Source: Podospora bellae-mahoneyi (Eukaryota > Ascomycota > Sordariomycetes > Sordariales > Podosporaceae). From it: a DNA stretch of 64,000 nt. The notes below the pieces were generated by a model. The model had not been told where the DNA came from. It saw nothing but the letters and a program-made list of their open reading frames with translations, and did no database searches. Both the position numbers and the translations under genes were made by a program. The stretch is from assembly GCF_035222275.1 (NCBI RefSeq), contig NC_085886.1, positions 1,302,001-1,366,000 on the forward strand, given 5' to 3'. This document shows positions 24,756 to 36,072 of the stretch, piece after piece (position 1 is the first letter of the stretch; every line of letters begins with the position of its first letter).

Positions 24756-25990
24756 CACCTGCTAGCCCCAGACCAGAAGAGCAGCCGTGGTTGGGCAACG
24801 AGACCAGCACGCACGCACACGTGTTACACCCAGACAGAGACGCCGTGCAGATATATCGAAACTTGAGTTTAGCCGGACCCGGACGCTAGCTTACATGGCT
24901 GCTGCTCGTGGACGAAAGCCGCCAGATGGAAACAGGGCAAAAGTGCCACAAAGCCCGAGGGGGGAGGGGGGTACGATTGACGTTGTAAGTGGGAGCCTCA
25001 TTTGCTTTTTGTGACGACGAGTACCCAACGGAGCGCCCGACATGTGTACTCGTACGTGTCCCTCGTTGCCTCTGTTCACAGAGCAGACCCTTCTCTTAAC
25101 CATCGGAAGAGGGTCGTTTTGTTACCCCCAGTTCATTTGTGCGAATGAGCGATATTATTCCCCAGACTAGATGCTTTGCCGTCTGGTGTGCGGCATTTCT
25201 ACCCCGCGACTTATAGAGTCGAGCAAGGGAGCAAGAAGTGTAGTGCCGCAGCATGTTCTGCTTGGGCATTTCCCCGCAATTTCGAGATTCTGGGGTATTA
25301 TATTGCTACGTGACAAGCCTTGACAAGCCTCAAGCAATTTGCCATTCCGCTTGCTTCTAGCAACTCTGGTGATCGGTCGTCAGCGGAAGAGGCAAGCCCG
25401 CTGAAATGTCCAGATACGTCACTTTCAAGCAGAGCGCCATCCCAGGTCCATTTCCATGGCCCAAGGGTGGCACGGCAGGTGTGTAAACCATGCGGTGGAG
25501 ACCAAAAAAACAGTTTGATGCTGTGCAATGGAATGTTTCTTTAGTTTTTGGCTCAAAATTGGCGGTGTTGTGCATGGCCGGGCAACCCCTGGTTGATGTT
25601 TTTGGCGTGTAAGTGAGAGAGAGGCTGCTGAGGTCGTCTTTGATTTTCCAGATCTGTATGTAGATGTGTCTGGACTGTGAACTTGATCGAGTAGCATGTA
25701 CATGCAGACGAGAGATTTGTCACTCATAGTAACAACTTCCATCACGGAAACAGATCCTCTGGCTTAGGACGTCAACCCTGGGGAGGGTTATGCCGGCCAA
25801 GTTGTCGTCAGTCCAATTTGATGACGAGAAAAAAGCAACTGACATCATCACCTCGGCTCTCGCAAGAGCTACCCTTTTGTTTTCATAACAAACCTAACCC
25901 ATGACAATTTTTTAGCCTCCTTCTTGGCTGAGCTGAGCCTTATCGAAACCCGAACAAAAACCAACCAACCCATCGGCAATCCACTTACAC

Positions 25991-26049
25991 GCTGTTGCTG
26001 TTGCTGCTGCTGCTACTGCTGCTGCTACTGCTGCTGCTACTGCTGCTGT
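25991..26049. repeat. CTG-type minisatellite with 12-bp unit
   Basis: A CTG-rich array in which a 12-bp unit, TACTGCTGCTGC, recurs about three times after a less regular CTG/TTG start. It is not in a supported coding region; one frame would give a run of cysteines, which is not credible. Confidence 0.9.
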
Positions 26050-26084
26050 GGAAAAAGTAGACTCCACCTTCCGCATACGTCAAG

Positions 26085-26104
26085 CTCTCTCTCTCTCTCT
26101 CTCT
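26085..26104. repeat. (CT)10 microsatellite
   Basis: Ten CT units, about 35 nt after the CTG array and 540 nt before the dehydrogenase start. Confidence 0.9.
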
Positions 26105-26647
26105 TTAGTTGTTCTCAAGTGAGGGGAAGCGGAGTTCTGGAAACTTGGACAGCTTTTGGGAGCTGCTCCGAAGTCGCAAATTTCCAGAAAGATGGGATTT
26201 TGCGGTTATTTATTATGGGATTTGTAGATTATAGAAGGAAGGGAAATGATGGAATTTGAGATGGGGACGGGAGTGTAGGTACTCGGCAACCCCTCGGCCC
26301 GGTGACCGGACTTGGCGGTAGGTCAATAGGACGTCGGAGACCACCGCTCGGTGTTGCTCGGCCGCGGGGAAGGGATGCGGGAGCGGGGGAGATGCAAAAG
26401 ATACCTAGGCTCCGGGAGACGGGAATGCACGCTCGGGACGATGTCGGGTCACGCCACTTGAATTTAAAAGGCTTCTAGAAAGAAAAAATAATACTCTGGG
26501 TTCTTCTCTTGATAATACCATTGACTGTTGATTATTGCAACGAATGATAAATTCAGGGGTAGGTTTGTGATGACGTTGTCATGGCTAAGCTTGACCACCT
26601 CGACTGAAGAGCACGGCGACTAACTATTGCAACAGACAGACATCATC

Positions 26648-28066
26648 ATGGCGGAAGCAATCCCAGAGACTATGAAAGCGGTGGTGTTTCACGGGCCGAA
26701 GAAGGTCGCCGTGGAGGAGAGGCCTGTTCCTAAGAGTATGTCTTTCACTCACTCACTCTCGCTCGCTCATACCGTCACCACATTTCGGTTGTCATATGAG
26801 AACCCTCTCGTTTTCATTGGCATATATACCCATCATGCCACCCAGCACACTCTTGAACGTGGGAAATGCTGACATCACACCACAGTTAACCACCCCCTCG
26901 ACGTCCTCGTCAAAGTAACCGCCACCGCCCTCTGCGGCTCGTAAGCACCCCCTCCCCTCCGCCTTATCCCTCCCCCCCCCTTTATCTCACTAACCCCCCT
27001 CTCCGCAGCGAACTTCACGTCTACCGCGGCCACCAACCCTCCCCAACAGGCTTCATCATGGGCCACGAATTCGTAGGCCACATCGTCGCCCTCGGCTCAG
27101 CCGTCACGTCCCTCAAAATCGGCGACAAGGTCGTCTCCCCCTTCACAACCTCTTGCATGAACTGCTTCTACTGCAACCTAGGCTACTCCTCCCGCTGCGC
27201 CCACTCCCTGTTATTCGGCTCCGAAAAGTTAGACGGTGCCCAGGCCGCGTACGTCCTCGTCCCGTTCGGCCCAGGAACCCTAACCGTCGCTCCCCCGTCC
27301 GATATCATCCCCGACCGGGCCCTCATCCTCATGGCGGATATTTTTCCGACGGGGTACTTTGGCGCAAAGAACGCGTTTAGTCAGCTGCAGAAGCAGGAGG
27401 CGACAGAGGCGACGGTGGTGGTTATTGGGTGTGGGCCTGTGGGGTTGTGTGCGATCATCAGTGCGATGGAGTATAAACCCAAGAAGCTTTTTGCTGTTGA
27501 TGGGGTCAAGTCGAGGTTGGAATTGGCGAGGGGGCTCGGGGCGGAGCCGTTGGATTTGAATGAGCTTGGTAGGGAGGGTATTGTAAAGAGGGTGAGGGAG
27601 GTGACGGAAGGGAGGGGGGCGGACGCGGTGGTGGAGGTTGTGGGGTTGAGCCCTGCGTTGAGGACCGCATTTGAGGTGTTGAGGCCGTTTGGGGTCGTGA
27701 GTAGTATTGGGGTGCACAATGGGGAGATTCCGTGGGGTGGGGATGAGGCTTATGGGTGAGTTCTGTGAGAGTACGACTGAAAGAGGGAACAAAAGGCTGA
27801 CGATGGGGGATAATAGTAAAAACTTGAGGGTTCAAATGGGACGGTGCCCTGTCAGGTCGATTTTCGAGGAGGCGCTGCCTGTTCTGGCCAAGAACCAGGA
27901 TCGGGTGAGGTATGTTACTTTGCTGCTGCTCCTGGGAGATGGTGGGTGAGTTGCTGACGATGAGAATAGCTTCATGTTCGACAAGATCATGCCCCTTTCC
28001 GACGCAGTGGAGGGTTACGACCTCTTTGACAACATGAAGGTGCAAAAGGTGATTTTCGAGCCTTAA
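26648..28066 (+). CDS. Zinc-containing alcohol dehydrogenase (MDR family)
   Basis: Five exons: 26648-26735, 26886-26940, 27009-27755, 27817-27909, 27970-28066; 359 residues, normal for the family. The GroES-like N-terminal domain has catalytic zinc ligands Cys46 (ALCGSELHVY) and the GHE motif at 66-68. Structural zinc ligands are Cys97, Cys100, Cys103 and Cys111 (SCMNCFYCNLGYSSRC). The Rossmann fold carries GCGPVG (188-193) for NAD(P) binding, with an aspartate after the second strand (FAVDGVKSR) suggesting NAD preference. The substrate cannot be told from sequence. The frame is open upstream of the chosen ATG but only from a TTG codon. Introns are 150, 68, 61 and 60 nt. Near 27335 codon use switches from C-ending to G-ending. 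The gene is convergent with sen15, only 62 nt between stop codons. Confidence 0.9.
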
Positions 28067-28128
28067 GTCCTCTCCCTCTCCCCTTTCCACTACTGTCATA
28101 ACAATGGAAAAAAATATATAAAAAAAAT

Positions 28129-28614
28129 TCAATTCTGCCTCGGCTTCACCAACCCATCATGCATCCAGTAATAAGTAACAGTCGAATCATCCTGCACTGT
28201 AGCCAACAACACCCTCTTCCCCCTCCTCGACCCTTTATACGCCAACCAGGGTGACCTCTCCTCCTCCTCCTTTGTAATCTCCCTCGACCTAGGCGGTCTG
28301 GCATCCAAAGCATCAAAAACGGCGGCGAACTGAGCTGGGGACCATTTCTCCGAGAGGTGGAGAGGTAGAACCCATTCTAGCTCTGCCTCCTGCGGGATAC
28401 GCCCCCCCCCGTTGCCTATTTCTTTTTCTGCTCTGATGATCTCCACCTGCTCGTCCGGGTGGACGTAGAGGCGTTTGGGGGGCAGGCCGTAGAGGAGGGT
28501 CCGGGGGAGGTTGGGCTGGGTGTGGGGGTGGAGGGCGGTCCAGTCGTGTTGGTGTTGGAGGTTGTTGAGGACTATGGCTGTGAGGGCCGAGGTGCGTTGG
28601 TTGAGGGTGGTCAT
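28129..28614 (-). CDS. sen15: tRNA-splicing endonuclease subunit Sen15
   Basis: A single coding exon of 161 residues. The C-terminal half matches the Sen15 fold, ending with the family hallmark TVTYYWMHDGLVKPRQN; the middle holds PKRLYVHPDEQVEIIRAEKE and EWVLPLHLSEKWSPAQFAAV. Sen15 is a structural, non-catalytic subunit of the heterotetramer Sen2-Sen34-Sen15-Sen54 that cuts introns out of pre-tRNA; no catalytic His-Lys-Tyr triad is expected here. The start is the first ATG after a likely intron in the 5' leader (28678-28625). The sense strand is C-rich in the first half and G-rich in the second. Confidence 0.85.
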   Translation of the reverse strand: MTTLNQRTSALTAIVLNNLQHQHDWTALHPHTQPNLPRTLLYGLPPKRLYVHPDEQVEIIRAEKEIGNGGGRIPQEAELEWVLPLHLSEKWSPAQFAAVFDALDARPPRSREITKEEEERSPWLAYKGSRRGKRVLLATVQDDSTVTYYWMHDGLVKPRQN

Positions 28615-28624
28615 TTTGGAGTAT

Positions 28625-28678
28625 CTGGGGTGGTTAGTTTTGAGTTTGGTAGTATTGAGGGGTGAAGGGTGAACTCAC
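28625..28678 (-). promoter_or_regulatory. Putative 5'-UTR intron of sen15
   Basis: A 54-nt segment with donor GTGAGT, branch-like AACTAACC and acceptor CCCCAG lies 11 nt before the sen15 start codon. Splicing joins sequence that contains no upstream ATG, so it would not change the protein. Inferred from signals only. Confidence 0.55.
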
Positions 28679-29264
28679 ATGGATGAGAGGGGTTGTGAAT
28701 TTGTGAGATGAAATTCTCACTCTCACTCACAAATCATGAATTTTAGTGGACTTTTTGGTGGTGGTGGTGATGGGGCCCTTGACGTTGGAAGAACGCCCAG
28801 GCGGGAAGCCACTGTGAATTGTGGGGCCTGATCCCCTGAGCAAAAGTGGGGACACGGTCTAGGGACTTACTTACAACACCTTAACCATGGGATTCTTTTC
28901 CTGGAAGACTTGTCGTCAAACACCTGGCTTCTCGGCCATAGTAAATACACTTGAGCATCTGCTATAAGCTTATTGCTTATCCAGTTGACCAAGAAGACAG
29001 TGTTATATGCTCGGCTCTGTTAGACCACCTCAACAGACATTCATTGTCCCAAGAACCATGATTTCTCAACCATCATCAATTACACCCTCATGACTAAACC
29101 AATCTGATCTCCTTCAGTAAACTTTCAACAACATGTACACAAATTCCAAGCCCTCTTCCCTTGTCAAAGGCAAGCCATCACTAGAACACCTTCAAACTCC
29201 ATCCCCCCCACCCCCACACCGCCCACATCTCCTAGTCTATCTAAACCACCCAAATCGCAGAACC
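28679..29264. other. Intergenic pepP 3' end / sen15 promoter
   Basis: Tandem arrangement on the minus strand: the part next to 29264 is the pepP 3' untranslated region and the rest is sen15 promoter. No credible open frame. Confidence 0.5.
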
Positions 29265-31114
29265 TCAGCTGGGATTCATAACCTTCAACACCTCCTCAAT
29301 CTCCCTCGGCACATCCGTCAAATTCTCGTACCCAGTCTTGGTAACCAGGATATCGTCCTCGATCCTCACCCCTCCCAAATCCCAGTACTGCTCCAACGCC
29401 TTCTTGTTGATAAAGTGAGCGTGGTACGGAACGTCAAGGAAGTAAGCCCTGAGGTACTCCTTGCAAAAGTAACTGTTTCCTCTGTCAGCATCTCACCCTC
29501 ATCACATCATCACAGGAAAAAAAAACTCACATTCCCGGCTCAACAGTAACCACCATCCCCTCCTCCAACCTCTGCCTCCCACCCCCAGCCGACCTCTTGG
29601 CCTTCTGCATCTGCACCACCCCCTTCCCCTGCCCATCCCCACCACCCCCCTCCTTCATCTCATCCCTAAACATAACCGCCAACGTCTCCGGTAGCACCAG
29701 CTCCCTCTTGCTCGGACTCAACCTACACCTCGCACTCTTCACCCCACCCGCCAGACCCAAGCTGCCCTTGCTATCCAGCAGCAACCTCTCCCTCCCACTA
29801 ACATCATGCACCTCCAACCCGACATGGTGTCCTAACCCATGAGGAAAAAACCCCGCTATCGTCCCCTTGGCCAGAATCTCCTCCTTGGTCCCGTTGTGCA
29901 AAATCCCCAGCCTCAACAGCTCCTCAATCGCCACCTTGCAAGCGTGGAGATGCAACGAAGAGTAGACAACCCCAGGCTTGATCTTCTCAACACACTCCCT
30001 CTGCATCCTTAGCACAGCATTATAAATCGCATTCGCCTCTGCCGAAAAGCTCCCTGGAATAGGGTACGTCCTCGTAATGTCAGACGCATAACAATTCCAC
30101 TCACACCCCGCGTCCAAAACCACAAACTGATGCGGCTTAAGCGGCGCGTTGTTGCTGTCGTAGTGAAGCGTCGACGCCGCCGGCCCGGCACCGGCAATGA
30201 TGGGGTACGCCTGCGTGTGCGCCCCCTGAGCAATACAATACCCTGCGAAAATAGCCTCCAGCTCCCGCTCGTTGCCGAGACGACTCAGCCGTGACAAGGC
30301 AGCCCTGTGCGCGGCCGAGGAAACCGCATTCGCCCGCCGAATCTGCGCAATCTCATAGTCCGTCTTGACAACCCTCGCGTTCTCGATCGCGGGGCGAAGG
30401 GAGTGGGTGTCAATCTGCACGACGCCCTTGGGGGATTCCAGCTGGGGGGCTTGATCGGGGTGGAGGACGTAAATGGATGCGCCGGGGGTCAGGCTGGCGC
30501 AGATGTACCTGTTCACACCGGCCACGTACCGGACCTCGTCGACGTCGGTGGACGCCCTGACTTCTTCCAGGGTCGGGGTGCGGCCGTACCAAAGGATGGT
30601 GCGGGGGTCGGTGTAGGGGATCCAGAGGATGAGGTGGTCCTTGTGAAGATCATAAGTGACGGCGCAGCCTGGAAAGTTGGCGCCGGTGAGGTAATAAAAG
30701 TGGCGGCGCTGGCGGAAGGCGGGGCCTTGGTCCGAGTCCTCGTAATACTTGTCTTCGGCTCCGGGGAGGTAGATGATGCCGTTGGCGGTGGGGGGGAGCT
30801 TGGAAGCCACTTTTGTGACGTGGGTTTTGGCGGGAAACTTGATCTTCTCGTGAAGCCAGGCTGCGTTGGGAGGGGTGCCGTAGTCGGTCCAGGAGGCGGA
30901 CCGCTTGTTGTTCCCGCGGGTTGCCGGCGAGGTCGGGGATGAAGAACCCGACGACGAGTTCTTCTTGTGTGCTTTCGGGAGCTTGACTTCGATGGCGCTG
31001 TGTTTTGCAGTATCAGCCAACATGTCCTGTTATCATGCAGCTCACTCACACCAAGCGGTGTACTAACAGAGCATCAAACTCATCCACCATGACCAGGTCG
31101 TGATCGACCTCCAT
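29265..31114 (-). CDS. pepP: Xaa-Pro aminopeptidase (PepP, M24B)
   Basis: Three exons: 31114-31068, 30997-29531, 29472-29265; 573 residues. It begins [20 protein letters not shown], the usual start of fungal PepP. The C-terminal pita-bread domain has all metal ligands: Asp311 and Asp322 ([18 protein letters not shown]), the His in [13 protein letters not shown] (about 406), Glu502 in EPGIYFCKEY and Glu543 in [11 protein letters not shown]. The enzyme removes an N-terminal residue preceding proline and uses two Mn ions. It is longer than most homologues (about 460) because of a Ser/Thr-rich insert near residues 28-60 and a Gly/Lys-rich insert just before the EPG motif (about 455-497). Both inserts stay in frame and contain no good intron signals. 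The last intron splits the codon for Ile505. Confidence 0.92.
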
Positions 31115-32820
31115 TTTGACTGCTGTTTATGTCCCTGTCTCACGGCTACTCCCAAAGATGTCTCACTGGCTCGCAGCTCTCGATATGTGAGTGGCAGGCC
31201 CGGGCTATCCGATTGAGATGAGATATGAGAGGATGACGAGAGAGGGAGAGCGGGGTTGGTTCGAGCTGGTCTATGATTATTCAAAGCGGCGGTGTCTCGT
31301 TTTCGTCCCAAGAAGAACCGGACCGCCAACGGGCAATCTTTCAGCGACCAAAAAAAATCCCGATGGTGCCGATGGAGCTAGAACCGTTTCTGTTGAATTA
31401 AATAAAAAATCCCCCAACAGAAAATATGGAGGAGGTTGAAAGTTGGCAGCGGTTTATGAGGGTGTACTGTGGTGGTAGTGTCGCAAGTGACGGGCAGCCA
31501 GCCTTCTTATCGCGATAACGGTGGGCTGAGTGACGATAGGTAACCACCTTGCTTGCAGGGGTCTGGCAAGATGATGTTATCACCGTTCAACACTGTCGTC
31601 AGTGGACTGCACTGGAACAGTATATGTATGGCGATCCGTATACACAAACGAAGAGGGTGGAGGAGGAAAGAAAAGAAGTCAACCCCAGGAGGTCTCGTGG
31701 CAGATCCCAAAACGGTTATAGAGGCTGACCCTCCCACATTATTAGTCTGCTCTACTCCCCTCCAGCACGCATGTGAAAAAAGAAGGTTGCGCGTTGCGTC
31801 CCGTCCGTCGGGTGCACCGGACTCGGGTCTAACCAGTCCAGAAGAGCAAAAACGAGGCCGTTTAATTGGATCGGCGGGCTTGGGGGTTGCCGAACAGAAA
31901 AGAGAGGCAGAGAGCGCTGCTTTGTCACGAACCAACCCAACAAGATGGTTGTCTTTGTTGGTGGATCTAGTAAAACGTCGAGCCAGTTTTTGGTGACGGT
32001 TGAATCGTTTCAGGTACCACAGAAACGAAAAGTCGGCAGAAACCGTTCGTGGCTGGGTAAGTAGACAACCACGGCAAGTCTTAGACGTGGGTAAATTCTC
32101 ACGCCCTTCCAGTCTAAAAAGTCGACATGAACACTTGGGCGCGCCCTATCGAGCCAGTCCAGGTCTGTCCCTGACTCGTCAAATCCCAAATAGCTGGTTT
32201 TCGTACACCAAGAATAGCAGTAAAGACCCATGAATTCTTTCTGCTTAGCCTCGAACTCTATCTTGCTGACAGTGGCGTCTTTCCGCTCTCTCTTCTGCCA
32301 TATCTATCATTTTCTTTTGCGTCCTATTGCATGTACACCCCCAATGATGAATCGCTTCATCTCATTAAAACAAGAAAACCTACATCTCGGACTCCTCGTG
32401 TATTCCATGCTGTCCTAACAGACCTCGGCCCATCCACACACTCACCAAGGCCCACAATCCTCCCCCTCAAACTCCGTCCTGTTTTCCATGCACCATTCCG
32501 CTCTTTTGGGTATCAGGCCGCGACTAAAATGCAAAAGAAACGCTCTGTTGGGTCCAGCAACAATCCTTATTTCCTCTAGCCCGTGCCTCTTTAACCCACC
32601 AATGAATTTCCCAACCCAGTTTCCCTGACCCCGAACCCCAGACTTCGCCCAGCGATGCCGTATAAAGTTTATAAGTGTCGTGCATAAGTGTTGTGCTGGC
32701 GCTAGGCCGAGCATCTTTGTGCCTGGAACGAAAACCTCGTGGTCCCTCCCCCTGACCCCAACTTAAAAGCTCTGCATCTAGCGTGCTGTTTTGTTGTCTT
32801 CCACCTCCTCATCCATGTGT
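31115..32820. other. Intergenic Zn2Cys6 regulator 3' end / pepP promoter
   Basis: About 1.7 kb between two minus-strand genes. A 147-codon plus-strand frame (31553-31996) and opposing minus-strand frames occupy the same bases without recognisable motifs, so I call no gene. The first part is pepP promoter and the last part 3' region of the regulator gene. Confidence 0.5.
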
Positions 32821-35800
32821 CTATCGGTACCCGGAATTTTGCTGAAGCATGTCGTCCCACTCCCCTGTCGTGAAGTCCGGTTCGCCCATAATGTCTTCCA
32901 TCATATCCCTCTGTTGAGGCTGCCCCTGGTGATGTGGGCCTGCGTGTGAGGCCAGGCCCTGCGGAGGAGCATGGGGCTGACCATGCCTGGGGGAAGGCTG
33001 CATCGCAATCATGTTGGCCGTGTTGTACATCTGCGTCGCCGGGCTCATCGTATGCGGAGGTCCTTGCCCCTGAGACATCAGATACGGTGGGATCGGACCC
33101 ATCAGTTGGCCCTCGATGTCATCGTAGATACTAGGCATGTAAAACTGCATGGAAGGTGCCGGAGGTTGCCCTGGAAGCCCGTGCGGATGTCCCGGTCGAG
33201 CATGGTGCCCAGCAGGGTCCATTAGCGGCGCATTGGGATACGCAAAAGGGTCGCCGGTGGGAAACATCATGGCGTCAACTTTGTAGACCGGGTTTGCGCC
33301 ATGCGGGTGTCCCTGCGGAAAGGTTTGGGCATGTCTCGGGGCAGGAGCCATATGCGCGGCTCTGGCTTCGGGAGTTCCCCGGCCCAACGTCAAATCCATT
33401 GGCAGTAGGTCCTGCAGATTGGAAAAGTTTTGACTCGCCAAGCTGCCCTGCGGAAGACCCAATGCGTCAAACGAGGATGTCCTCTGAGGAGGCAGTCGTG
33501 CTTCCCGCCGAAGGGCGCCAGTGGGTGGGCGAATCACCTCCTCGGACCTGCGCTGTGGAACGTCATCTTGCACTCCCGGCCGGGCTGGAAGGACCACGCT
33601 CGATTTCGATCCCGCAGGCGCTGCGCGTTTCTTGGAGGGCATTGGTCGTGTCGATGCTTTCTTGAGCCGTTCTGGCAGTTGTTCAAACAAAGGCTATGGT
33701 ATGTTAGAACCATCGTCATGACGAACTTGAAAACGACACAATTTCTCGACTTACATTCAGGGCATTTGTGATCCGATCCGCTGCTAGACTGCGTTGAGCC
33801 AGACTCGCGATAACCTCCCGCCCGGCTTTGGCATCTGCTAGTATCTCGGCAGCTCCAGCCTTGTCGGGATTTTCCAGAACGTAGTATATCAAAGAGAGAA
33901 TGGCGAAGAATTGCGAATAGAGAATAAACCAGTAAGGCCCGATCAGCACCGCCTGTTTGCGAATTTCGATTCCGATATGCACAATGTTTCGAGAAACACT
34001 GACACCCGCGGCAGCACAGTTGTAGTATCGATCGTCAATCTTCTTGCCAGCCGTCTGACGTGGGGAGATGTAGTGAAGAAACGGACGGTACAGCATCATC
34101 TGGACATGGGCGTAGCCAAACCTCAGCAGAGTTCGAACTCTACGGACCTGGCGTTAGTGCTCGTCCAAGTTGTCAGCAAGAAAGGATTGGCGTACCTGAT
34201 AACCTCGATTGGCCCATCCGGGCTGGGGCGCCAATGTGTAGGGAGCTGTTCGTGCCACTCCTGGAGCTCGGCCTCAATCTCCTGGATCCGGGCATAGCTG
34301 ATCATGTATCTCGAGTTCACCCGTCCCTGATTCACACAATCCTCGACAGCCTTGACAGGATAAATGTACTTGACAACCTTTGTCAAAATGGCCATGAGCC
34401 TCGTGTGGGCATTGAAAGCTTCGAAAAAGGAAGGCGTGCCTGGCGGAGGTGTAAGTATAGCCTCGCTCGTAATGTATTCATCATCCACCTCGGTCGGCAT
34501 GGGCTGGTCGACATCGTCGTCGTGGAGCAAGAGAGGGAATCCCAAGATTGCTGAAATGTAGATGTCCATTTGCCGGACAACATGGAACACGCGCCGTCTC
34601 GTTTCATCCTCAATCGGCGTGATCTTTTCGTGTGCTAAATGGCGATGGAGCCCCATTCGCAGGCTAGAACGTAGAGCAATGCCGAGAAAGGCATAGCAGC
34701 CGCTGATATTGCTTGTTGCTTGTAAGAAAAGAATCATGTAGACCAAGCCTTGTAAAGAAACCATATCCCGGCACTCGGCCACATCTTGTAGGATCATCCG
34801 AGCGGATGTGTAATACTTGATTCTGAAACCAGTGTTAGAAAGCACGAATAGGAAGGCTTCAGGGACGAGACACCTACCCTTGTTCAACCGCCGCCTTGTA
34901 CGAGGATGGTCCGTCTCCAGCCTCAACATCCGAGACATCGTAAACACAACCTAGGGCCAGCACCGAATAGAGAAGCCCGAGGAATCTGTGCTCATCATTT
35001 CCCCAGGCCTCCTGAGGTGTCGAATACAGCTTGTCAAACTTTTCGTAAAACGAAGGTTGGTGGACAACCCGCAAGAGACATGTTGCACAGTTGAAGGAGT
35101 AGTAACAAAGTGTGCGGGCCCTGTCCTGGGCCGGAAGATCATAGATATTGGGAGGAGCTGGCGTGTTGGATGCCGTTGAAGGTTCCCAGGGCGAGCCGGC
35201 GTTGGAGCGAGGGGAGTCGAGGCTGAACATGCCGGCCGGGCGAGATGGTCGCGGCAGAAAGGGGATGCGGTAGTCGTTGCCCAACAGCCCCTCGAAATGC
35301 TCCTTCATCCTCCTCAGAAAAACCGCTCCCGAGGAGTTGCCATGGAAGTCCCATTCTCCGCCTTCGTTGATGTCAAGCTGCCCAATGGACTCGATCATGG
35401 ACATGATCTGGGCATCCTGGCTTTCTGTTTTCTCCTGGGCTGGCGGCGTGTCTGATTTGGCTTTGGCCGCCTGCGCTCTTGCATTTTGTCTGTTGCGGAA
35501 CTCCTGTTGGACTGACGGGTCAAGATTCGGGTCGCTGAGGTCGACATCTGGCATAAATTTGCGAAGGAGCGTCTCTGCACGCTGGAGCCTCGCCTCCAAG
35601 GCCTCGATATACTGCGGAGCTGGGTTCCTGCGGCGGTTAGAGGGTTTGTCATAGGTGCACTCTGAGAACTCGGTCAGCAAAACAACAGCAGGAGGCCGAA
35701 GAAGACTCGTTGGTGCTCACCATAGCTGTAGACAGAGCAATGAGTGCAAGGCTGCTTGCCATCACACTTGATCTTCTTTCTGCGACACTCATCGCATGCT

Positions 35801-36072
35801 CGCGTGACCCGGCGACGCTTCTGCAGGGGCATGCTCGGGGCATCGCCAGCGCCATCTTGGGATTCAGGGGCATCGGAATCTACCTTGCCGGTGTCCTGGG
35901 CTGCAGACTTTAGGCTCTCGGTGGGGGAGCCATGTTCTTCCTGCGACAAGTCTGCCGACTCATCATCAGACATGCCGGGGGGGCTGTTGGCGCTCCTCCG
36001 GTTGGGCTGCGGTGCCTGCGAGGAGGGACGAGTTCGGCGACGTGTTTTGTTTTCCACAGAGGGTTCTGTCAT
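32821..36072 (-). CDS. Zn(II)2Cys6 transcription factor with fungal_trans domain
   Basis: Five exons: 36072-35721, 35661-34878, 34822-34196, 34139-33755, 33693-32821; 1006 residues. A basic, Ser/Pro-rich N-terminus leads to a binuclear zinc cluster with Cys93, 96, 103, 109, 112 and 119 (C-X2-C-X6-C-X5-C-X2-C-X6-C; RACDECRRKKIKCDG). The first intron splits the codon just before the sixth cysteine. A coiled-coil-like dimerisation stretch follows (QYIEALEARLQRAETLLRKF). The central fungal-specific regulatory domain covers about 270-600, with SGCYAFLGIALRSSLRMGLH and DETRRRVFHVVRQMDIYISA. The C-terminal 250 residues are His/Pro/Gly/Gln-rich and end in an acidic segment (EDIMGEPDFTTGEWDDML) that could be an activation region. 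The first in-frame ATG is used although the frame stays open 53 codons upstream. Target genes unknown. All introns are 55-61 nt. Confidence 0.9.

Larger units (their letters stand above)
21873..26647. other. Long divergent intergenic region, C2H2 regulator / alcohol dehydrogenase
   Basis: Nearly 4.8 kb without a supportable gene. Open frames of 60-154 codons are scattered on both strands and overlap; none has a motif. The region holds five simple repeats (listed separately). It should include the promoters of both flanking genes and the long leader of the C2H2 gene. An unspliced hypothetical gene or a non-coding RNA cannot be excluded without transcript data. Confidence 0.45.

Noticed and set aside
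25924-26259. Plus-strand frame encoding a run of cysteines
   Set aside because: It is a translation of the CTG minisatellite; no conserved protein and no gene context.
27280-28132. Long minus-strand open frames opposite the dehydrogenase
   Set aside because: They arise because G-ending codons on the sense strand avoid stops on the other strand; products are Pro/His/Thr-rich nonsense.
31553-31996. 147-codon plus-strand open frame
   Set aside because: A 142-codon frame on the opposite strand covers nearly the same bases; neither shows a motif.
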